DNA of 21,925 nt from Sergeia podlipaevii (Eukaryota; Euglenozoa; Kinetoplastea; Trypanosomatida; Trypanosomatidae): NCBI GenBank assembly GCA_030849805.1, contig JASANZ010001887.1:1-21925 (forward strand). Direction: 5' to 3'. The stretch's first letter is position 1; the number at the start of each line of letters is the position of its first letter. The notes under the pieces are model-generated. The model was not told the origin of the DNA. It made no database searches and saw only the letters and a list, made by a program, of their open reading frames with translations. The position numbers were made by a program, and so were the translations under genes. Below, piece after piece: positions 7,398 to 16,153 of the stretch.

Positions 7398-9743
7398 TTA
7401 AAGCTTTTCCTCGCGCCTGATCACCCTCCGGAGCGTATCCAGAAACTCTTCAAAATTCGCCGCGCTGGCACACATAATTTCAACCTCCGCAGGGCGAATC
7501 TGAAAGTTGTACAAACGTTCGCTGTCAGCTGCATCAGGTCCACCGCCGAGTTCAATTTCCTCTCTCTCCAGCTCCGCCACGCATGCACGAAGCCGATCCA
7601 GCTGGGACTCAGAAAGCCTCTGATGGGGAATGCGCGCCGCAGCCATGCCCAGCGGCACCAGGCCCGCGGCATCCCCCTCAGTTTCGTAATCATTCTTCAT
7701 CATGCCAGGCTTGGTGCCGAGAGGTGCTTGCTCGGTGCTCACAGCCGATGACACGGCAGCAGTTGCGGGAGAAAAAGAAGAAGAAGCCGTACCATCAGCC
7801 TTAAGATTCTGGGAGTTGCTGCTGGTGTGCTTCCTTCTCATTTCATCACGACGGTCCCGCTCAGCCCTAACGGAGCGGTACAGGTCTTCCACGACATCCA
7901 TTACATTCACCTGTGGCGGTGCTGCTTCACCAAAATAAAGGCCACTCATCTGAGAGATAGCATCGAAATCAGCGTAGTCAAGCCGCACACGATAACCCAG
8001 TCGCCCTGGACGCACAAGGGCCGGGTCCAGCCGCTCAGGATGGTTTGTCGTCATGACGACAATGCGTCCGGGGGTGTCCACGGTACCATCGAGCACATTG
8101 AGAAGACCTGAAAGGTCCAGTTTATCGGCCTCTTCAAACATGCTGAAGATGTTGCGCTTTACAGCGGCATGTGCAGGCGTAGCTCCCATGTCACTGGCCA
8201 CCACACTGTCCATGATCCCCGCCGCCGTGGTTGCATCCACAGCGTTGCTGCTAGGAGAGATACTCATATGCACTGCCGCGGGGGAGGCAGCCCCGCTAGT
8301 CTCTGCTGACCCACCGGCTCCAGCAGTTTTGATTGAAACCATGTGGTTGGCAATCATGTCCAGCAGTACGTTCCGCTTTCCAGCACCGCCGAGGCCTACA
8401 GCAGCAGCGGCGGGATCATCAACCGCTTGAAGGTTAACTACCTTCTCATCATACATCTCAGGCAAGGGCTCCCTAGACGCAGTTAGGTAACCATCACGCC
8501 TCTTCCGCACCACCCTGCGCCGCTCTCGTGAGCACACCAGCGGCGAGGCGGCATCGACGTCGTCGAGCAAGAAAATAACCTCGCTGAGGTCCAAAATGTG
8601 AGGCTCGTTCTCGCCTGCGCACGAGTACGAGCGGTTCAAAAAAATATCGTAAAGGTGCTGATTCGTATCCACCAGCGCCAGGTTGACGGACACGACGTGA
8701 CGCCCTGTATACGCCGCAAGAGCCTTCACAAAAGCTGTCTTACCACTACCGCAAGGCCCATAAAGAAGAAAACCCAGCTTGTGAGGGAACCCTTCAATCG
8801 CGAAGCGGCCCCGGCGAAAGATAAAGTCATCGAGCAGCTTCATCACACGCTCGCGCTGTGGAAAAAAAAAGGTGTCAAAGTTCTTATGAGAGCTCAGCGT
8901 ATATCTCTTGAAAGACAGCGAGCTAGAGGAGGAGAAGGAGCTCAACACCTTGCTGGGAGGCGCTTGAAGTTCAAATAGTGAACAGCCCTTCCCGCTGGCG
9001 CTCGAAATCTGCGAGATCATATAGTTGAGAGAGAGTTGAGCAAACTGGTCAAGTCGACGTGCAGCATCATCGCCAAAAGCGCGTATTTTCACCGTACGTT
9101 CCGCTCTTAATTCCTGGAGCATCAACGTGCGACGTGAGTATGTTATTTCAATCCCGCTCTTGCCAATAGGAATGAACTCGTTCTCTGTAGGAAGGCGCAC
9201 CAGCACCAGACGATCCAGCTTCTTCACAGAGTCCACGATGCCTTCACAGTCATCCTCGTCGCTATCAGAATCATTAAAGGAACGAAACATGGAGTTGTAT
9301 CGCTCGTATAAACTGAACTTAAAGGGATCAAGCAGAAGAAATTCCGATGTCTTGTTCCGCCATACATGAGCAGGCGGTGGATTTGACGCCCAGAGGCACT
9401 TGCCAAGGTACATAAGTATGGCATTCTGCAAAACACCGTTTCTGTCTAAAGAACCGCTTTCATAATACCCCCTGGGAGTCACGATGATCTCACGCACAGT
9501 TTCATTCCTGTACTCCCTCAGCGTATTCTCAAGAGCCGTACGGAGAAAGGGCCACAGCACTCGTATTGCGCCAGCGATGAAGGGAATCAACACCAGCAGC
9601 ACCTCCGTTGAAACCGGCGAATGTCGTTCAACGACGTTGTTGAAATGGTTAAGATGCTTTTGAAAAAGGTTCGTCAGGTGCTCAAATGGTTGCGACTGAG
9701 CAACGTTGGCACCGGTAAAGTTTCCATGAGCAATTGCTTCCAT
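7398..9743 (-). CDS. BCS1-like AAA+ ATPase with N-terminal membrane segment
   Basis: 781 residues from the ATG at 9743; a frame extension two codons upstream would need GTG and is rejected. A hydrophobic segment (about 44-68) precedes a BCS1-type N-terminal region. The AAA core has Walker A GPCGSGKT (329-336), Walker B VIFLLDDVDA (389-398), and the highly BCS1-like block LSGLLNVLDG...TTNHPERLDPALVRPGR (about 544-581), which includes the sensor-1 Asn and arginine-finger RPGR. BCS1 is a mitochondrial inner-membrane AAA protein that moves the folded Rieske iron-sulfur protein during complex III assembly; that role is inferred. Differences from usual BCS1 (about 420-460 residues) are an Ala/Ser-rich insertion of roughly 120 residues between Walker B and sensor 1, an Asp-Asp in Walker B, an acidic patch near 157-167, and a long polar insertion near 625-700. 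Another BCS1-related paralogue is possible. Confidence 0.85.
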   Translation of the reverse strand: MEAIAHGNFTGANVAQSQPFEHLTNLFQKHLNHFNNVVERHSPVSTEVLLVLIPFIAGAIRVLWPFLRTALENTLREYRNETVREIIVTPRGYYESGSLDRNGVLQNAILMYLGKCLWASNPPPAHVWRNKTSEFLLLDPFKFSLYERYNSMFRSFNDSDSDEDDCEGIVDSVKKLDRLVLVRLPTENEFIPIGKSGIEITYSRRTLMLQELRAERTVKIRAFGDDAARRLDQFAQLSLNYMISQISSASGKGCSLFELQAPPSKVLSSFSSSSSLSFKRYTLSSHKNFDTFFFPQRERVMKLLDDFIFRRGRFAIEGFPHKLGFLLYGPCGSGKTAFVKALAAYTGRHVVSVNLALVDTNQHLYDIFLNRSYSCAGENEPHILDLSEVIFLLDDVDAASPLVCSRERRRVVRKRRDGYLTASREPLPEMYDEKVVNLQAVDDPAAAAVGLGGAGKRNVLLDMIANHMVSIKTAGAGGSAETSGAASPAAVHMSISPSSNAVDATTAAGIMDSVVASDMGATPAHAAVKRNIFSMFEEADKLDLSGLLNVLDGTVDTPGRIVVMTTNHPERLDPALVRPGRLGYRVRLDYADFDAISQMSGLYFGEAAPPQVNVMDVVEDLYRSVRAERDRRDEMRRKHTSSNSQNLKADGTASSSFSPATAAVSSAVSTEQAPLGTKPGMMKNDYETEGDAAGLVPLGMAAARIPHQRLSESQLDRLRACVAELEREEIELGGGPDAADSERLYNFQIRPAEVEIMCASAANFEEFLDTLRRVIRREEKL

Positions 9744-10944
9744 CCTCACTCACTCACTCACACAAAGGGAAAAGGTTTTAAAAAAACAAAAACAAAAAAA
9801 AAATGAAAAGCAAAAATGAGAGATGCCCAATGCTTCCAGTAAGATCTGATAAAGCAAGAGAAGCTGTTCTTTCTTTTCCGTTGACTCTTTTCGTTGCTGG
9901 TCTTTCTATATCTTGTTTGTTTTGGTCGTTTCTTCCTCTACGCACTGTTCCCTAGAAAAAGAAGAAAAAGGAATATGTATAGTAAAGCAAAAAGCGCGGA
10001 AAAAACACAGCTAGGCAGAGCAGAGGTGCTGAGATTAAATAAATAAAAGAACAACTTACGGCCAGATGTATCGAAACTAAGTAATAATGATAAGAGAAAT
10101 AAAAAGCAATGGGGTTCAAAAATAAGCAAAAAGGGAAAATGAAATTCGTAAAAAAAGAATTACGAGACTCCGATTGTCTTTGACCTTTTTTTTCTTTTTT
10201 CTTTCCTTGTTGCCTTAGCTATTTACACACTACAAGTATGATATAGTACAACAGAAAATAACCTCTCTTTTCTGTATATCTCTTGTAAAAAGAAAAATTG
10301 ATATAAAAAAATACTCTTCTACCTCTTTGTTTCTTTCTAGAAAGTACGTAAGCTTCAGATAATAAAAGATGGACAACCACAGAAAAAATAATAATAATAA
10401 TAATAATACTGAAAAAAATGTAGAAATCAAAAGAGAAAGTGAAATGGAAACAAATCTTCACTGATAGCAATAAAAAAAAAAAAATGGTATTTGTACCTCC
10501 ATATGTTTACATACAGTGGGAACAACGCTCAATAGACAGATATTTGTTAATTTCTTTTGCATGTGTTCGTATTCAGATATAGACATAAAGAGACAGCAAC
10601 AACAAAACAACATGCAATACATATCTACAACGTTCACAAAGAAGGACACAAACATGCACACAAGTGTGCACTATACATGAATAATTTCCAAAATGGGAAA
10701 AAGGGGAAAAAAAAGACATGAAGCATCTAAGTGTATCGTGTTAGTTGTCTCAGAATAGACAGTATAAAGATACAGTCATCCACTCTATTATAGAAGGGAA
10801 GACTGATATATAACATAACAATAACAATCACCATTGCCATATAGCAATAAAATAACATTTTTCCAGAAGTTTCCCTTTCCTTCCTTTTCCCTCTCATCAA
10901 TACTTCTTCTCCATATCTCGCTCGCTCACTCTCTCTGTGGTCAG
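9744..10944 (-). other. Spacer: BCS1-like 5' leader and 3' UTR of the 387-residue gene
   Basis: No supported gene. No sense ATG from 9744 to 10499, then many between 10500 and 10850. A T-run (sense 10484-10472) plus AG at 10462-10461 sits at the change-over. A purine-rich sense tract (about 10860-10940) directly follows the stop of the 387-residue gene. Confidence 0.55.
10461..10486 (-). promoter_or_regulatory. Candidate distal spliced-leader acceptor of the BCS1-like gene
   Basis: A run of T on the sense strand (10484-10472) is followed by ATTGCTATCAG, AG at 10462-10461. It lies just inside the ATG-free zone, giving a leader of about 717 bases. A proximal alternative after T-runs has AG at 9758-9757, leaving only 13 bases of leader. 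Confidence 0.4.
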
Positions 10945-12108
10945 CTAGATACTAGAATAACTTTGGGTCTTCTCACGGTCAAAGCGCCTGCGACCGCCAT
11001 GATTAATTTGAAACTCGTTAGGACAGTCCAGCTGGGCATGAGCCACGCTCCTATACACCGTCTCCGGCGGTGACCACATCGCCGAGGTAGCGTCTGCCTG
11101 CACTCGATGATACGTCAGCCGAAAATCAGAGTACCCGCAGCGACCTTTAAAGGGCTCCACCTTGTACGGATCCACACTTCTCACGTAGCTATCTACCCAA
11201 TAATCTTTGCCTCTCCGTACCTGTTTCTGCGTTACCTGCTGCTGCTGCTGTTGTTGTTGTTGTTGTGCGGAGGAGAAGGAAGAAGAAGAACCTTCCCCCA
11301 CTGGAGCTTCACTACCCTCTCCTCCAGTGACTACAACGTCCTCGTGTTCCTCCCACGGCAGATGCAGCTCATCAGCAGAAGTTGCCCCCGTGACTTCCTG
11401 ATACTTCCGCATTTGATGTACGTCGAAGCGGGCCACAGTGGGGTTGCGTGAGTACTCGTCTCTGACTGGGTCATTGTACTCCAGCTGCCCACCTGCTGCC
11501 GCCACAACAGGGACACGATTGCTCAGCAAGAAAGGGTAGCGTGCCTCACTCCGCAGCAGCTGCCGCTCACCGTCCTGTAAAGGTGGTGCAGTATACGCCC
11601 CGTCGCATGTGGCACCCCGTAGGAAAAAATTTTCCGGCTCCACCTTACGCCCTTTGCCATGTTCATTTTCCCGCAATAGTGTCGCCACAGTTGGGTGCGC
11701 AGCCACGTCAGCGAGTTTCTTCTGATAGGCAATGCTACCCAGTGCTGGAGAGCGTGGTGGGCTGGGTGGGGGATAAATCGCGTCCCCGTCAGAACGGCGG
11801 CCTGCCTGCTGCTCGTGGGGCTCGTCAGTACTTCGCCCAGTAAGTGTCATGGTGAGGTCGCGCCGCGTCGCGGTGGCTCGGTTAGCGGCGGTGTTACTAC
11901 GGTAACCGCAGCGTGCCTGCTTTTCTGCTACCGTTAGTTGTGCGCTGCTCGTCCTTACAAACACTTTTTCAATGTCGTGAAGGAGTTGAGCCTCATCTTC
12001 GAGGCGGTTGGTACGACCTACGTAATATCTAGTACGCTTCTTAGACGGGTGGGCGGGGTCGTAGCGGCGTAGTGTCAAAGGGATATCGTGACGAGGAACA
12101 CCGGCCAT
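10945..12108 (-). CDS. Conserved-looking protein of unknown function, polyGln tract
   Basis: 387 residues, taken from the ATG at 12108 (MAGVPRHD). The frame stays open to 12171 but the extra 21 lysine-rich codons would need a TTG start and are probably 5' leader. I do not recognise the family. There is no signal peptide or membrane segment. The sequence is rich in Arg, Tyr and Pro, with short echoes: ARCGYRSN (65-72) against GRCGYSDF (322-329), and HPTVATL (138-144) against NPTVARF (222-228). A Ser/Gln low-complexity linker (273-291) contains ten consecutive Gln, five CAG and five CAA codons, at 11236-11265. The most conserved-looking block is the C-terminal part after it (DYWVDSYVRSVDPYKVEPF). 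Tyr/Pro-rich repeated motifs without domains are common in axonemal and microtubule-associated proteins, but that is only a guess. Confidence 0.8.
   Translation of the reverse strand: MAGVPRHDIPLTLRRYDPAHPSKKRTRYYVGRTNRLEDEAQLLHDIEKVFVRTSSAQLTVAEKQARCGYRSNTAANRATATRRDLTMTLTGRSTDEPHEQQAGRRSDGDAIYPPPSPPRSPALGSIAYQKKLADVAAHPTVATLLRENEHGKGRKVEPENFFLRGATCDGAYTAPPLQDGERQLLRSEARYPFLLSNRVPVVAAAGGQLEYNDPVRDEYSRNPTVARFDVHQMRKYQEVTGATSADELHLPWEEHEDVVVTGGEGSEAPVGEGSSSSFSSAQQQQQQQQQQVTQKQVRRGKDYWVDSYVRSVDPYKVEPFKGRCGYSDFRLTYHRVQADATSAMWSPPETVYRSVAHAQLDCPNEFQINHGGRRRFDREKTQSYSSI
11236..11265 (-). repeat. Polyglutamine codon run in the 387-residue gene
   Basis: Ten Gln codons, five CAA followed by five CAG on the sense strand. 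Length is likely to vary between strains. Confidence 0.9.
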
Positions 12109-12247
12109 TGCGCTCTTCTTCCTCTTCCCTTTTTTTTTCTTCTTCTTCTCTGTTTCCCTGCCACGATTCAATAATTAAGGTGTAGAGAGGAAAAATGCTA
12201 CTTCTCGTAAGGGTTGCAGAGTATGCTTCCTCTTTAAAAAAAACTTT

Positions 12248-12300
12248 CTGTTTATTGGAATAATAATAAAAAAACAACAACAATTTAACAAAAAGGACAG
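12248..12300 (-). promoter_or_regulatory. Candidate spliced-leader acceptor of the 387-residue gene
   Basis: T-rich sense tract (12300-12258) ending in AATAAACAG, AG at 12249-12248. The leader would be 139 bases with no ATG. A second candidate, after a GT/T-rich tract, has AG at 12354-12353 and a leader of about 244 bases, also ATG-free. Confidence 0.45.
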
Positions 12301-12426
12301 AAAAAAAAGCAATAACAAGAAAGAGAGAGAGAAGCAAAATGATTTTGATTCACTGATAAAGTTGAAGGGCACAACAGCACACACACACACAAAAAGGGGG
12401 GGTAGAGTTGCAAATATGTGAAATAA

Positions 12427-12450
12427 ACACACACACACACACACACACAC
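12427..12450. repeat. AC dinucleotide repeat (12 units)
   Basis: Perfect AC repeat in the leader of the 387-residue gene, read as GT on the sense strand. A shorter AC run lies near 12379-12390. Confidence 0.9.
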
Positions 12451-12734
12451 AAAAGGAAACAAAAAAAAACAGTGCTAGTACCCCCGTCAAGACGGCCAAC
12501 ACAACATGATTTGCAAGACTGTTTTGATGTATGACAAACAATAGAAACAAAAATAGGAAAAAAACAAAAAAAAGAAAATGTCCTTCTTACGCGATATTCG
12601 CAAGCGCTTTTGAAAAAAGAAAGAAAGAAAAAATGAATTGGAACAAATAGCTACATATGCGAGTATAATATCCTTACAGCTCAGATATCTCACTTAGCGC
12701 TCCCCTTTGTATATTTACAAGGAAACAGAGAGTG

Positions 12735-13037
12735 TCACAATACATAAAGCGAGATGCACACGCACGCGCCAACAGAAAAAAGCAAAAGAAAATAATAGTA
12801 ATAACAATAATAATGATTATTAACAGTGAGAATGAAAAGGGGGTAACATATAAAACACAGAGTTGAAAAAAAAAGCCGACAGAGGTTTTTTAAAATAGAC
12901 GGGGGTAAAGAAGAAAGAAAGCAAACCTCTAACTCCTCAGCTACGAACTTTAGCACTCGCCTAAAAGTCCTCTCCCCCTCCTCCTCGTCCATGTTTTTGC
13001 TGCTTACAATTTGGTTATGTAAAGATTGTTCATCCAT
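12735..13037 (-). CDS. Doubtful small ORF (100 residues) after the large gene
   Basis: ATG-initiated frame lying 81 bases after the stop of the large gene and in the same frame as it. The first 38 residues look protein-like: mixed, charged, with a plausible amphipathic helix (ERTFRRVLKFVAEELEV). The rest is Phe/Tyr/Leu/Cys-rich, as expected for translated T-rich spacer. No pyrimidine tract precedes it (the upstream sense strand is GA-rich), so it lacks its own obvious trans-splice site. It may simply be 3' UTR, a degraded gene, or a first exon. No function can be proposed. Confidence 0.18.
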   Translation of the reverse strand: MDEQSLHNQIVSSKNMDEEEGERTFRRVLKFVAEELEVCFLSSLPPSILKNLCRLFFSTLCFICYPLFILTVNNHYYCYYYYFLLLFSVGACVCISLYVL

Positions 13038-13050
13038 TTTAACATGAAGT

Positions 13051-13073
13051 TCTCTCTCTCTCTCTCTCTCTCT
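13051..13073. repeat. TC dinucleotide repeat, GA on the sense strand
   Basis: About eleven TC units, 46 bases past the stop of the large gene. It is part of a wider purine-rich sense tract (13118-13050). Confidence 0.9.
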
Positions 13074-13118
13074 TTAACTCGACTTTCCTTCTTCCTTTTG
13101 TTTTCCTTCCACTACGTT

Positions 13119-16100
13119 TTAACTGTTCTTGATATGGGACACCAAGAACTCTACACATTCAACAATGCGTCTTCCCCTACTTGACAACACATTCCGACCA
13201 TCGCGCGCAGCAGCAGCAGCAGCCTCTTCTGCACAGATCAAATGTACAAACACATCCAGTTCACCTACAGACACTTCATAAGCTAGTTGGCGTCTTAGCT
13301 GGCGGCGAATCGTAAACGTTGGTCCCTCCATCTCCGTCACATAGTCGTCGCCTTCCTGTTCTTCTTCTTCTGCTGCGTCATCCGCGGCCCTTGCGCCTTC
13401 CTCTTCGTTCGCCGACCTGCCTGCTGTTCGCCCCTCCATATCACTGTACATTAACCCACCGCTACCACCTCGTTCTGCCAAAAGAAGTGCTCTCATAGAG
13501 CGATGATGATGATGATGACGATGCTGCAGAAGTTGATGAGCGTTCTGCTGTTGTTGCACCTCCTCGCGATGATAGCGGTGCTCGCGTTGGTGCTGTATCC
13601 TCATGGAGATTGGCAGAGACAAGGGATAATACGCGCTAGTGACCTCCCCCACATCAGCACCACCTCCATCGCTGGTGTGATGATTGGCACTTTGCCAGCC
13701 ACGCAGGTCTCTTCTGTGACGCCGGGGGATATTGCCATTGCCGCCGCTGCTGTTGTTGCTGCTGCGTGTGCGGCGGTGGTGGTGATCGCGGTGACGACGG
13801 TAATAAGTAGTATGTGCAATCGCTCCTGGCCAATTTCCAACAGTGCCTGTGGTGTTGTTGCCGATGGGATGGTTAACACCACTGCCCCCTGTCGTTATTG
13901 TAGGTGATGTGGTGCAGTCTGAAGTTGACGTAGCCGTGGGAGTACCACATAAAGCAGCAGAGGCAGTTCCGCTAGCACGTGCGTGTGTGTGAAGGAGCTC
14001 CGCCGCGTCAAGTGGGGGTACAATAGCGGATGTTCCTCCGCATCGCAGGCAACCTCCACCACCCGCGTTACGTCCAATGCTCAACTCACTTGTTTGAGTG
14101 ACCTCATCCCCTGGAGCGCTAGGAGAAATAGGCCTAGTTGCCGCTATTGTTGTTGCTGTTATTGCCGTGGACAGGAAAGCAGACGCAGACAGTGGCGTCA
14201 TGTTCATCGGTGTCGCCGTCGACGAGAGATTGAATAAAGAAGCCGCATCACGTTGTGCACCGTTGAGCACTGCTTGACTGCCACCATGCACGCAAGCGAT
14301 GCTTCGAGCATGTGAAGTTGACCTTCTGCTCACTGCTGTGTGAGGAACATTGCGTGCATGAACGCCACCACTACACGTCGTCTCCGGTACATGAGTGGCT
14401 GCTGGAGCAGTCTCGCGTCGTGGTTGCCGTTGTGGATGCGGCTTCATACCAAGCATCGCCGCGACGGTTTGAATGGCGCAAAGAAGGAGAGATCGTTCTG
14501 CGGTGTTGCGCAGGTCCGCGTAAGGCAGCGAACGTCTCCTCTGCTTGTAAGTTCGACTGAACTCACTGTTGCAGCACGTTTTCCTCTCGTTCATCTCCTC
14601 CTGTATTAGTTTCCTAGTACCCCTGCGCTGGCTCTCGTGCATAGGGGACCCTCTCATTCTCGAGCGCTCTTGTAAAGAAGGAGAGAAGGGAGGAGAAGGC
14701 ATGTCGTAGGGCACAGTGAGGTATGAATTGCCACCACCACCATCTCGCCCCAGTCCACGAGACTGTGGCACCGGCCCTGTCGCTCCGCCTGCTGCTGCTG
14801 CTGTGTTATAAGCAGAGTCAGCAAGCACGCCACCACGTTGCGAACGCCAGGCAGCAGTGGCTCTCAGCAAAGGATCCACGTAGGTTCCGGTCTCGGAGTA
14901 CACCATCGCCGGGCACGGGAGGGCATTTCTCCTGTAAAATAGCGGCGACACTTCATCTCGCGCCACGTGCGTGCGAGCACGGGAGTCGCCGGCATCGTCC
15001 TCCGCCCCTGCCACTTCGCTCTGACCTCCTTCAGCCAACGGCTTCATGCGAGACAGCTGCCGGGTCAACAGCACCTTCAGAAAGTGCACTACCTTTCCAA
15101 ACAACGAACACCACTCACGTTGGTGTGGGAAGAGAAACAAATACATTGTCGCACACGGGCACTCCGCCATGGCACGTAGAAGGAGCAGCACCTCGCGCAG
15201 ACGACGCGCCTCAAATAAAAAAGGGTCAAGTTCCCAATTATTTGGCCAATTGATAAACGCGCGGCAGTCATCATCATCATCCTCATCTCCACTAGCACCA
15301 CTCCCTACGCCACCGTCACCACGATAAAACTCAAATGGCAGGAGAGGTGCTGTCAGTGCACCCGTGCCTCCACTCCTCTGAATTCCTTCCTGGTCTTTCG
15401 AGCAGTGCACACGCTTGCGACTGTCAGCCGTTTCATCCACAAAGAAGCTGTAGAGCAAGTGCTTGTCCCGGCAGCGATTGCGGTGGTTTGTCGCTTCCTC
15501 CACACGCTTCTTATCTCCTGTATCTTCCTCCCTCTCTTCCTGCCTCTTAGCAGTGCCACCCCGTCCTTCGCGCAGTTGGTAGCATCGTTTTCCTGCTTCT
15601 TCTTGTTGTTGACCCCCCGCGTCAGTGACATCCGCCTGGGTTGAAGGCTGTAATGCTACCCGTACTGCTGCTGTCGACGCAGTAGGGAAGCTATCCTTCT
15701 GTGGAGCATCACCTTCATCATCTTCGTGAGTTCTGCTGCTTCTGCTTTTGTCGCTGTCGTCGTCGCTGTAGCAGCAGTCACAAAGACATCCCTCGTCAAC
15801 CGCTGTTGCCTCGTCTTCAAAAAGAACGTGAACACCGGTGGTGGCGTTGTGCGCGATCAACGCAGCCCCAATGGAGTCTAGCAAATGAATGGAGTTGAGC
15901 AGTGGGGACAGCACATCAATAGCGGTGGCGGTGTGTAGAAAGGAAGGTGAGGAGGAGGGACCACCACCGCTGCCAGACACCGCTGCAGCGGCGGCGGGGG
16001 AGACGGAAAAGGGGGTGGCGAGGGGGCGAGCGGAGGCACATACTCGTGGGAGTTCTCGATGGGGGAATAACAATAGGGGATGGGTAGTGGAGAAGGAAGA

Positions 16101-16152
16101 TGATGCTGCTGGGGTGGTTACCCTAACAGCAGCACTGCCAGCAGCAACAGAA
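13119..16152 (-). CDS. Same very large protein, C-terminal part (continues from 16154)
   Basis: About 1,010 codons ending in TAA at 13119. This frame has no ATG near its beginning: its first ATG is hundreds of codons inside, and it could only start separately by a GTG at 16244. Together with the overlap at the undetermined base, this says it is the continuation of the upstream frame and not a second gene. If base 16153 is treated as surplus the full protein is 2,867 residues. Helical blocks include LREVLLLLRAMAEC followed by FPHQREWCSLFGKVVHFLKV (near 2175-2220), RSLLLCAIQTVAAML (near 2410), and a terminal block with LAYEVSVGELDVFVHLIC and RIVECVEFLVSHI. Between them lie His-rich, Gly/Asn-rich and acidic stretches. 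No membrane segment or catalytic motif was recognised. Confidence 0.8.
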
Positions 16153-16153
16153 N
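16153..16153. other. Undetermined base (N) causing a frame break
   Basis: The only N in the window. Sense codons begin at positions divisible by 3 before it and at positions leaving remainder 2 after it. Omitting this one position makes the two long frames continuous; inserting two bases would do the same. An assembly or base-calling artefact is by far the simplest reading. Confidence 0.9.

Larger units (their letters stand above)
12109..13118 (-). other. Spacer: leader of the 387-residue gene and 3' UTR of the large gene
   Basis: No firmly supported gene; one doubtful small ORF is listed separately. No sense ATG from 12109 to 12504. It holds CA/GT repeats (12427-12450 and near 12380), a GA repeat right after the large gene's stop, and candidate acceptors near 12248, 12353 and 12606. 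Confidence 0.5.

Noticed and set aside
5223..7398. Functional linkage of the neighbouring BCS1-like and MICU-like genes
   Set aside because: Both are probably mitochondrial, but trypanosomatid polycistrons generally group unrelated genes, so adjacency is not evidence.
12109..12171. N-terminal lysine-rich extension of the 387-residue protein
   Set aside because: It would need a TTG start; an ATG follows in frame and the stretch is GA-rich leader-like sequence.
14723..15253. 176-residue plus-strand ORF
   Set aside because: Antisense shadow of the large gene; it has no domain features and the opposite frame is clearly the coding one.
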